A DNA stretch of 64,000 nt from Adlercreutzia equolifaciens DSM 19450 (GTDB lineage: Bacteria > Actinomycetota > Coriobacteriia > Coriobacteriales > Eggerthellaceae), in the NCBI RefSeq assembly GCF_000478885.1, contig NC_022567.1:682001-746000 (forward strand). The letters are read 5' to 3'. The position numbers were made by a program, and so were the translations under genes. Below, piece by piece: positions 57,457-64,000 of this stretch (position 1 is the stretch's first letter; every line of letters begins with the position of its first letter). A model generated the notes under the pieces. It was not told the origin of the DNA, searched no databases, and was given only the letters and a program-made list of their open reading frames with translations.

Positions 57457-58582
57457 CTACGCCGGCGGCGATGGGCGCCTGTCGCCGCTCTCTACGCCGA
57501 GTGCCACCCGTGCGGTGCTCGAGGCCCACGGCATCGGCACCAAGTACACGCTCGGCCAGAACTTCCTCGTGAACGACGACGTGCTGAAGAAGATCATCGC
57601 CCTGGCCGAGGTGGGGGAGAACGACCGTGTTCTAGAAGTGGGCCCCGGCATCGGCACGCTCACCATCGCGCTTCTGAAGCACGCCGCCAGCGTCATCGCC
57701 ATCGAGCGCGACCCCGACCTCCCCGTCGTCCTCGCCGACACCCTGCACCCCTGGCGCGAGAAGTTCGCTCTCATAGAAAAAGACGCCCTCGACGTAACTG
57801 AGGGGGATATCGTTGCGGCGGTGGCCGAGATCGGCGCAGACACGGGGTACCCTGACCGAGCGAGTTCCGCAGCGAACGAAACAGCCCAGTGGGCTGTTTC
57901 GCAGAGCGAGGACTGTTTGAGCGAATCAGGGTACCCCGTAGCCCCGCCCCAGGAAGACTTACAACTGAGTCTTCCCAGCAAGCTGGTCGCGAACCTTCCC
58001 TACGCTGTCGCCGCCACGGTCGTGCTCGACTACTTCGAATCCTTCCCCTTCCTGGACTCCGCCACCATCATGGTGCAGAAGGAAGTGGCCGACCGCATGG
58101 CCGCCGCCGTGGGCACGAAGAACTACGGCGCCTACACCGTGAAGCTCGGGCTGTACGCCGAGCCAGTTGGCCGCTTCGCCGTGGGGCCGGGCAACTTCTT
58201 CCCGCCGCCCCGGGTGGATTCCGCTGTCATCCGACTGAACCGCCGTGTGCCGCTTATGGCCGATGGCGCGCCGGCGTCTCCGGAGGTCATCGCTGCTGCG
58301 GCCCTGATGGCCGACGCCGCCTTCACCAACCGCCGCAAGACCATCGCCAACTCCTGCAAGACCTACTTCTCCGGCCGCGGCTCGCTTTCGTTGGGCATCG
58401 CTGGCTCGTCGGCGCGCGAGGGCGCCCCGAGCATCGCGCTTCCCGACGGCGCTGCCATCGCCGAGCGCCTGTCCGCCATCTTCGATGCCGCCGCCATCGA
58501 TCCGCGCCGCCGCGGCGAGACCCTGACCCAGCAAGAATTCCTCGCCCTCGGCGCCGCTCTCTTGAAAGTGGCGGCGGCTTAG
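57440..58582 (+). CDS. rsmA: 16S rRNA adenine dimethyltransferase with an in-frame palindromic insertion
   Basis: 380 residues, about 100 more than usual. Core motifs: LGQNFLVNDDVL, VLEVGPGIGTLT (SAM), VIAIERD, ANLPYAVA (catalytic NLPY) and FFPPPRVDSAV. Residues ~135-166 are encoded by a 96-base nested palindrome (32 codons, no frameshift), located between the acidic strand (EKDALDV) and the NLPY motif, a surface loop in known structures. Another insertion near residue 320 (SRGSLSLGIAGSSAREGAPS-like) adds length. GTG start; alternate GTG at 57443. Confidence 0.92.
   Translation: MVAIDSYAGGDGRLSPLSTPSATRAVLEAHGIGTKYTLGQNFLVNDDVLKKIIALAEVGENDRVLEVGPGIGTLTIALLKHAASVIAIERDPDLPVVLADTLHPWREKFALIEKDALDVTEGDIVAAVAEIGADTGYPDRASSAANETAQWAVSQSEDCLSESGYPVAPPQEDLQLSLPSKLVANLPYAVAATVVLDYFESFPFLDSATIMVQKEVADRMAAAVGTKNYGAYTVKLGLYAEPVGRFAVGPGNFFPPPRVDSAVIRLNRRVPLMADGAPASPEVIAAAALMADAAFTNRRKTIANSCKTYFSGRGSLSLGIAGSSAREGAPSIALPDGAAIAERLSAIFDAAAIDPRRRGETLTQQEFLALGAALLKVAAA
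57843..57938. repeat. nested palindromic element inside rsmA
   Basis: Outer 13-bp perfect inverted repeat CGGGGTACCCTGA/TCAGGGTACCCCG (57843-57855, 57926-57938) and inner 10-bp repeat GAAACAGCCC/GGGCTGTTTC (57878-57900 with three-base centre). Length 96 is a multiple of three and it has no stop in the rsmA frame. The core matches the element at 63169-63286. Confidence 0.85.
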
Positions 58583-58713
58583 CGCGGCCGCGCCAACGTC
58601 ACTTCCGACCTTCTGGCGGATGTGGCCCAGGCTTTGGGAATGTGTGTGGAAGTCACGCTGGCGCCCGCGGCGGTGTACAATGGCGAGCCTGATGAAGAAC
58701 GAGTGGGCCTCTA

Positions 58714-58763
58714 AGGCCCTGGAAATGAGCGGGCTGTGAGGCCCTGGAAGTGAGCGTGCCATG
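58714..58763 (+). repeat. 25-base tandem duplication at the GH5 start
   Basis: AGGCCCTGGAA(A/G)TGAGCG is repeated with a 25-base period; the second copy ends in the GH5 ATG. The first copy carries an ATG in a 20-codon frame (58681 onwards) that stops at its end. It may be a duplicated initiation region. Confidence 0.5.
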
Positions 58764-60305
58764 GGAAAGACGGCGGGACGGGTAAGGTTCGCGCGCATCG
58801 GCATCGCGGTGGCGGTGCTCGTGGTGCTCGCGGGCATCGGCGTGGCCCTGGCCGCGACGGTGGGCGGCTTGGCCCCGGCCGGAGGATCGAATGCCCTGGT
58901 GGTGGAAGAGCCGACGAAGCGGCCCCAAGACACGCTGGAAGCGGAGCCCGAGGCTTCGACCGACGCCGCTGCGGAAGAGACCTCGGCTGAAGAGGACGTC
59001 CCGCCCGCGCCCACCCCTTCCACGACCGGCGCGCTCAAGGTCGTCGGCGCCCAGCTCACCGATGCCGCCGGCGAGCCGGTGCAGCTGCGCGGCGTCTCCA
59101 CCCACGGCCTGGCGTGGTACCCCCAGTACGTGAACCAGGAGTTTTTTACCGAACTGCGCGAGGTGTGGGGCGCCAATGTGGTGCGCCTGGCCACCTACTC
59201 GGCGGAGGAGGGCGGCTACGCCTTGGAGACGAGCGATCGCGCGGCCCTGAACGACCTGGTGGTGCGCGGCGTCCAGTACGCCCAGGCCGCCGATTTGTAC
59301 GCGGTGGTCGACTGGCACACCCTGTCGGATGCGAACCCCCTCACGAACCAGTGGGCCGCCGAGGAGTTCTTCCGCTCCGTGTCCGGCGCCCTGGGGGACG
59401 CGGACAATGTCATCTACGAGATCTGCAACGAGCCCAACGGCAGCACGAGCTGGGCCGACATCAAGGCCTATGCCGAGGCGGTCATTCCCATCATCCGCGC
59501 CAACGACCCCGATGCGGTCATCGTCGTGGGGACGCCCACCTGGTCGCAGGATCTCGCCGCCGCGGCGGCCGACCCGCTGCCCGACGCCAACGTCATGTAC
59601 GCGCTGCACTTCTACGCCGCCACTCACGAAGACGACCTGCGCCACGCGCTTTCCACGGCGGTGGCCGGCGGCCTGCCCGTGTTCGTGACCGAGTTCGGTA
59701 TCTGCGAGGCGAGCGGCGCCGGCGAGATCGACTACGCTTCGGCGAACCTGTGGGTGCGCCTCATGAACGAGCTGGACGTGAGCTACATCTGCTGGAACCT
59801 GTCGAACAAGGACGAGACGGCGGCCCTGATCAAGCCCGGCTGCGCGAAGACCTCCGGCTTCACTCTGGACGACCTCACTGATGAGGGCCTGTGGCTCGTC
59901 GACACGCTGAAGAGCCCCGGCTTTTCCCGCGAGGAGGTGGCGCTGGCCCGGGCCGAGGTGAAGGACAACAGCGCCGGGGCCGAGATGCTCGTCTCCGCCG
60001 ACGACACCCTGCAGTGGACCTTCCAAGTGGCCGACCGCTGGGAGGAGGGCGGCCGCAGCTTCTTCCGCTACGAGATGGCCGGCTCGAACTACAGCGCCGG
60101 CGTGAAGAGCTGGTCGGTGACAGTGCCCTTCAACGGCGAGGTGACCTTGGAGGACGCATGGAACTGTCAGGCTTCGGCCTCGGGCACGCGGCTTGCTATC
60201 ACCAACGACGCCCACAACGGGAACGTTCCCGCCGGGGCCTTCGTGCGCGATGTGGGCTTCATCGTGAGCGGCCCGGTGGATTTGGCCGTGGTGGAGTACG
60301 AGTAG
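58761..60305 (+). CDS. exported/anchored GH5-family beta-glycosidase (cellulase-like)
   Basis: 514 residues. N-terminal membrane anchor or signal (about 12-35), an acidic Pro/Glu/Ala linker (about 45-90), then a GH5 catalytic barrel: QLRGVSTHGLAWYP, NVVRLATY, VDWHTL, acid/base Glu in ICNEPNG (about 224), nucleophile Glu in VTEFGICEASG (about 311) and YICWNLSNK. The C-terminal ~105 residues resemble a beta-sandwich carbohydrate-binding module. Predicted to cut a beta-1,4-glucan-like or related polymer outside the cell. Unexpected in a mostly asaccharolytic family. Confidence 0.87.
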   Translation: MGKTAGRVRFARIGIAVAVLVVLAGIGVALAATVGGLAPAGGSNALVVEEPTKRPQDTLEAEPEASTDAAAEETSAEEDVPPAPTPSTTGALKVVGAQLTDAAGEPVQLRGVSTHGLAWYPQYVNQEFFTELREVWGANVVRLATYSAEEGGYALETSDRAALNDLVVRGVQYAQAADLYAVVDWHTLSDANPLTNQWAAEEFFRSVSGALGDADNVIYEICNEPNGSTSWADIKAYAEAVIPIIRANDPDAVIVVGTPTWSQDLAAAAADPLPDANVMYALHFYAATHEDDLRHALSTAVAGGLPVFVTEFGICEASGAGEIDYASANLWVRLMNELDVSYICWNLSNKDETAALIKPGCAKTSGFTLDDLTDEGLWLVDTLKSPGFSREEVALARAEVKDNSAGAEMLVSADDTLQWTFQVADRWEEGGRSFFRYEMAGSNYSAGVKSWSVTVPFNGEVTLEDAWNCQASASGTRLAITNDAHNGNVPAGAFVRDVGFIVSGPVDLAVVEYE

Positions 60306-60339
60306 CGCGCGGCTTCCCCTCCGCTCGCCAGTTCTCCTT

Positions 60340-60367
60340 TTGACGGCGACAGGTGCGCGCATACAAT
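60340..60367 (+). promoter_or_regulatory. promoter of the GNAT gene
   Basis: TTGACG (60340-60345), 16-base spacer, TACAAT (60362-60367). Confidence 0.65.
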
Positions 60368-60411
60368 AGTTGTCGCAGTGTCACGGCAGACGATTTAAGG
60401 GAGGTTCGGTT

Positions 60412-61008
60412 GTGCGCACGGTAAGACTGGCGACGGAGGCAGACGCGGCGGGCATTCTGGCCGTGTACGCGCCCTATATCCGCGATACGGCGGTCACGTT
60501 CGAAACCGAGACCCCCTCGTTGGACGCCTTCCGCTGTCGCATGGCCTCTATCATCGGCGACTATCCCTATCTGGTGGTGGAAGAGGACGGCTCCATCGTC
60601 GGGTTCGCCTACGCGCACCGGCTGGGGGAGCGCGCCGCCTATGCGTGGAACGCCGAGCTGTCCATCTACTTCGCGCCGGGCTGCACCTCCCGAGGATGGG
60701 GCAGCGTGCTGTTCTGGGCGCTCATCGACCTTCTGGCCCTGCAGGGCGTGCGCAACGCCTACAGCCTCATCACGGTGCCTAACGAGGCGAGCTTGGCTTT
60801 GCATGAGAAGCTGGGCTTTACGCTCATGGGCGTTCAGAAGGAGGCCGGCTACAAGCTCGGCGCCTGGCACGACGTGGCGTGGCTGCGCATGGCCATCGGC
60901 GACTTCTCGGCGGCCCCCGAGCCCCGCATGCCGCTTTCCTCTATGGATCCCGACCAGGTGGCCGAGGTGCTGGCTACAGCCGAGGCCGCTCTGGCGCGCC
61001 TCAATTGA
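60412..61008 (+). CDS. GNAT N-acetyltransferase, phosphinothricin acetyltransferase-like
   Basis: 198 residues. RLATEADAAGILAVYAPYIRDTAVTFETE is the typical start of the Pat/YncA-type GNAT group; the acetyl-CoA site is near RGWGSVLFWALID, followed by NEASLALHEKLGF and GYKLGAWHDVAWL. It may acetylate amino-acid-like toxins or methionine derivatives. GTG start with GGGAGG upstream. Confidence 0.88.
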   Translation: MRTVRLATEADAAGILAVYAPYIRDTAVTFETETPSLDAFRCRMASIIGDYPYLVVEEDGSIVGFAYAHRLGERAAYAWNAELSIYFAPGCTSRGWGSVLFWALIDLLALQGVRNAYSLITVPNEASLALHEKLGFTLMGVQKEAGYKLGAWHDVAWLRMAIGDFSAAPEPRMPLSSMDPDQVAEVLATAEAALARLN

Positions 61009-61168
61009 GAGGGCGAGTGGCCTAGCTGCGACGCCGCAGCGGTTGGCGCGGGGAACGTGCCGGGAATTTGTGACGGTTTGGGGACGGCTCTGCCGCGACC
61101 ACGGCGCCGCCGATACCCGCTATACTGGCTTTCGGAAAACGAGAGCGACTGAAGGCGGGGGAACGTTC

Positions 61169-63169
61169 ATGGAGCAAAAGATGGAGCAGGCGCGGGCCGT
61201 GCTGGCGAGCCGTTTCGGCTATGACGCGTTCCGGCCGGGTCAAGAGGCGGTGGTCTCGGCACTGCTGGCCGGTCGCGACGTGCTGGCGGTCATGCCCACC
61301 GGCGCCGGCAAGTCGGTGTGCTACCAGGTGCCCGCCGTCGTCATGGAAGGCATGGCCCTTGTCGTGAGCCCGCTCGTGTCGCTCATGGCCGACCAGGTTC
61401 GGGCCGTGCAAGAGGCGGGCATCCGCGGGGCCTACCTGAATTCCACGCTGACGCCCGGACAGCAGGCCGAGGTGCTGCGCCGGGCGGCCGGGGGTGCCTA
61501 CGACCTCATGTACGTGGCTCCCGAGCGCCTGGCCGATCCGCGCTTCGCCGAGTTCGCCCGTACGGCGCAGCTTTCCCTCGTCGCCGTGGACGAGGCCCAT
61601 TGCGTGTCCCAATGGGGCCAGGACTTCCGCCCTTCGTACCTTTCCATCGGGGACTTCATCGCCAGCTTGCCCGTCCGGCCGCCTGTGGCGGCGCTCACGG
61701 CCACGGCCACCGACCTCGTGCGCCGCGACATCGCGAGGCTTTTGGGGCTGCATGATCCGGCCTGCACTGTGACGGGCTTCGACCGCCCGAACCTGCGCTT
61801 CGCCGTGGAACGGCGCGAGCCCAAGCAGAAGCTCGCGCGCCTGGACGAGTTCATCGATGAGCGACGGACCGAGTCGGGCATCGTCTACTGCGCCAAGCGG
61901 GCGACGGTGGAGGAGGTCTGCGACCACTTGCGCGAGCGGGGCATCGCGGCCACGCGTTACCATGCGGGGCTCTCGGCCGACGAGCGCGAGCGCAACCAGC
62001 GGGCCTTCGTGAACGATGAGGCCCCGGTCATGGTGGCCACCAACGCCTTCGGCATGGGCATCGACAAGTCGAACGTGAGCTACGTGGCCCATTTCAACAT
62101 GCCCGGCTCCGTGGAGGCCTACTACCAGGAGGCCGGCCGTGCCGGCCGCGACGGCAGCCCGGCCGAGTGCCTGCTTCTGTGGTGCGACGGCGACATTGCC
62201 ACAGGCCGTTTCTTCATCGAGCAGGAATCGACCCACGAGGGGCTCACCGCCGAGGAGGCCGAAGTGGTGCGCGCGAGCCGCCGCCGCATGCTGGAGTCCA
62301 TGGTCGGCTACTGCTACACCACCAGTTGCCTGCGCGCGTACATCCTCCGCTACTTCGGGGAAGGCGCCCGGGATGAGGCTCTTCCGTTGCAGGGAGGGGC
62401 GACAAAGGTCGCCCCCTACGATGGCTATGCCGCTCGCGCCATAGATCCCCGTAGGGGCAGACCTTGGTCTGCCCTCCCGACCGAGGAAAATCCCGAGAGT
62501 TCTTCGTCAAAGCGTTGCTGCTCGAACTGCGACGGGGAATTCGAAGCGGTGGATGTGACGGCGGAGGCCCGCGCCATCATGCGTTGTGTGCAGGCCCTGC
62601 GCGGCCGCTTCGGCAAAACGACGGTGGTGGACGTGCTGCGCGGCGCCGACACCGAGAACTTGCGCCAGTGGGGCCTTGCGAACTTGCCGGTCTACGGCAC
62701 CTCCGAGGCGCGGCGTGCCCTGCTCATGGAGGTCGTGGAACTTTTGGCCGCCGACGGCTACCTCGCCATCACCGAGGGGAAGTTCCCGCTCGTGGGCTTC
62801 GGCCCCCGCTACCGCGAGGCCGCCGAGCCCGATTTCGCGCTGAGCATCAAGCAGACGCCGAAGGTGCGCAAGGGGAGTGCGGCCAAGCTGCCGAAGGCCG
62901 TCCGCGTGGGCGCTGCCGATCTCACCGAGGCGGATGCCGAGCTCTTTGAGCGCCTGCGCGCCCTGCGCCTGCGCCTGGCCCAGGAGGCCGCCGTGCCGCC
63001 CTACGTCATCTTCCACGACGCCACCCTGGCCGCCATGGCCGCCGCCCGCCCCGCCACAGAAGAGGAGCTGCTGGCCCTCCCCGGCATCGGCGAGAAAAAA
63101 CTCGCCACCTACGGCAAAGCCTTCCTGGAAGAGATTGCGTCTGTCCCCGAAGCAACCGAAGTTGAGTAG
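61169..63169 (+). CDS. recQ: ATP-dependent DNA helicase RecQ with palindromic insertion
   Basis: 666 residues. Motif I PTGAGKS, DEAHCVSQWGQDFRPSY, ATATDLVRRDI, helicase C (GIVYCAKRATVEE, GMGIDKSNV, YYQEAGRAGRDG), a zinc-binding region with CYTTSC and CCSNCDG, and a C-terminal HRDC domain (PPYVIFHDATLAAM, LLALPGIGEKKLATYG). Between the two Cys clusters lies an insert of ~45 residues (about 405-448) encoded by palindromic DNA. A short RQC-like winged helix follows. GGCGGGGG precedes the ATG loosely. Confidence 0.93.
   Translation: MEQKMEQARAVLASRFGYDAFRPGQEAVVSALLAGRDVLAVMPTGAGKSVCYQVPAVVMEGMALVVSPLVSLMADQVRAVQEAGIRGAYLNSTLTPGQQAEVLRRAAGGAYDLMYVAPERLADPRFAEFARTAQLSLVAVDEAHCVSQWGQDFRPSYLSIGDFIASLPVRPPVAALTATATDLVRRDIARLLGLHDPACTVTGFDRPNLRFAVERREPKQKLARLDEFIDERRTESGIVYCAKRATVEEVCDHLRERGIAATRYHAGLSADERERNQRAFVNDEAPVMVATNAFGMGIDKSNVSYVAHFNMPGSVEAYYQEAGRAGRDGSPAECLLLWCDGDIATGRFFIEQESTHEGLTAEEAEVVRASRRRMLESMVGYCYTTSCLRAYILRYFGEGARDEALPLQGGATKVAPYDGYAARAIDPRRGRPWSALPTEENPESSSSKRCCSNCDGEFEAVDVTAEARAIMRCVQALRGRFGKTTVVDVLRGADTENLRQWGLANLPVYGTSEARRALLMEVVELLAADGYLAITEGKFPLVGFGPRYREAAEPDFALSIKQTPKVRKGSAAKLPKAVRVGAADLTEADAELFERLRALRLRLAQEAAVPPYVIFHDATLAAMAAARPATEEELLALPGIGEKKLATYGKAFLEEIASVPEATEVE
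62391..62474. repeat. multi-hairpin palindromic element inside recQ
   Basis: Hairpins GGGGCGAC/GTCGCCCC (62396-62415), CCCCTACG/CGTAGGGG (62413-62420 with 62450-62457) and GGGCAGACC/GGTCTGCCC (62455-62474). It is read through in frame by recQ. The hairpin sequences differ from the rsmA element, so it is another repeat family. Confidence 0.75.
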
Positions 63170-63286
63170 GCTCGGAGGGGCCGAGGGGGCCCGCGCGCAG
63201 GTTGCGCAGCGACTGGAACAGCCCAGTGGGCTGTTCCACAAAGCGAGCCATTGCTTGGGCACGGGTTCCCTCGGCCCCTCCGAGCC
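63169..63286. repeat. nested palindromic element after recQ
   Basis: Outer 19-bp perfect inverted repeat (63169-63187 and 63268-63286, GGCTCGGAGGGGCCGAGGG and complement), inner GGAACAGCCC/GGGCTGTTCC (63215-63237). Same core as the rsmA element (GCAGCGA, AACAGCCCAGTGGGCTGTT). It begins on the last base of the recQ stop codon and may also terminate transcription. The ~135 bases beyond it hold only the icd upstream region. Confidence 0.85.
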
Positions 63287-63422
63287 GGACAGCTCCTTTC
63301 TCCTTTCCTGCTTCCCACGCTTCAATTCCCCGTTACAACCTTGTTTCTAGGCGAATTGCGGGGCGAATTGCTCACATTTCGCGGTAGCATGGTCGCGACC
63401 GATTTCTGTCGTTAGGAGCACC

Positions 63423-64000
63423 ATGACCAAGATTCAAATGACCACGCCGCTCGTGGAGATGGACGGCGACGAGATGACCCGCATCATCTGGCAGATGATC
63501 AAAGACGAGCTGATCTGTCCCTTCGTCGACTTGAAGACCGAGTACTACGACTTGGGCCTCGAGAACCGCAACGCCACCGACGATATGGTCACCTTCGAGT
63601 CCGCCGAGGCCACCAAGCGCTTGGGCGTGGCCGTGAAGTGTGCCACCATCACGCCGAACGCGGCGCGCGTGGAGGAGTACGACCTGAAGCAGATGTGGAA
63701 GAGCCCCAACGGCACCATCCGCGCGATGCTCGACGGCACGGTGTTCCGCACGCCCATTATCGTGAAGGGCATCGAGCCCTGCGTGCGCAACTGGGTGAAA
63801 CCCATCACCATCGCCCGTCATGCCTATGGTGACGTGTACAAGAACGTCGAGATCCGCGTGCCCGGCCCCGGCAAGGTTGAGCTGGTGTACACGGGCGAGG
63901 ACGGCACCGAGATCCGCGAGCTCGTGCACGAGTACGACGGCGCCGGCGTGGCTCAGGGCATGCACAACCTGGACGCCTCCATCGCGAGTTTCGCCATGAG
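63423..64000 (+). CDS. icd: NADP-dependent isocitrate dehydrogenase (3' end outside window)
   Basis: 192 residues seen. The opening ([28 protein letters not shown]) and later [27 protein letters not shown] and [19 protein letters not shown] are those of the dimeric, eukaryote-like NADP isocitrate dehydrogenase. The substrate-binding SPNGTIR is intact. It decarboxylates isocitrate to 2-oxoglutarate in the cytosol. TAGGAG lies before the ATG. Confidence 0.95.
   Translation, partial: MTKIQMTTPLVEMDGDEMTRIIWQMIKDELICPFVDLKTEYYDLGLENRNATDDMVTFESAEATKRLGVAVKCATITPNAARVEEYDLKQMWKSPNGTIRAMLDGTVFRTPIIVKGIEPCVRNWVKPITIARHAYGDVYKNVEIRVPGPGKVELVYTGEDGTEIRELVHEYDGAGVAQGMHNLDASIASFAM

Overview
The window is a GC-rich bacterial chromosome segment, best explained as a member of the Eggerthellaceae (Coriobacteriia, Actinomycetota). 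The pointers are a membrane-bound LuxR regulator with about twelve membrane segments, a split arginine deiminase locus, a DMSO-reductase-type respiratory operon, a very large 2-hydroxyacyl-CoA dehydratase activase, and many ATG/GTG/TTG starts with strong Shine-Dalgarno sites. The genus is not fixed by what can be seen. No tRNA, rRNA, CRISPR array, IS element or prophage was recognised.

Layout. 0-6 kb: end of an Lhr-type helicase, a candidate minus-strand structured RNA, the LuxR regulator, a MntA/HepT toxin-antitoxin pair, a thioesterase and a rhamnose mutarotase. 6-12 kb: arginine catabolism (a divergent deiminase paralogue co-transcribed with an S24-like repressor, then antiporter-like yfcC, arcA and arcB). 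12-17.6 kb: a DUF4143 ATPase, a UPF0210 protein, a membrane-anchored XRE protein and a first HipBA module with three evenly spaced operators. 17.6-25.4 kb: a tight six-gene minus-strand operon joining a coiled-coil protein, an FHA/zinc-ribbon protein, a radical SAM activase-like protein, a ClpB-like AAA+ ATPase, a membrane Ser/Thr kinase and a small membrane protein. This is the best candidate for an undescribed system. 25.4-27.6 kb: carbonic anhydrase, an Abi-family gene and a relic copy of the carbonic anhydrase 5' end, all linked by a duplicated promoter. 27.7-35.9 kb: an orphan NrfD-type protein, an SPFH protein, a GntR regulator and a molybdopterin oxidoreductase operon with an unusual CX4CH protein. 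36-46.5 kb: LCP cell-wall ligase, TetR plus giant dehydratase activase, rsmI, a YgjP-like metalloprotease, a PIN toxin-antitoxin pair and a sortase-like protein. 46.5-51.6 kb: iscU/iscS divergent from an Rrf2 regulator, then a hybrid histidine kinase. 51.7-64 kb: metG, tatD, a second HipBA module, a flavodoxin-like protein, rsmA, a GH5 glycosidase, a GNAT enzyme, recQ and the start of an NADP isocitrate dehydrogenase.

Two themes recur. Four toxin-antitoxin or abortive-infection type loci lie between housekeeping blocks, plus the Abi gene. Nested palindromic repeats lie between genes and, remarkably, in frame inside rsmA and recQ, much as Rickettsia palindromic elements do. All functional calls rest on reading motifs and context; no database search was run.
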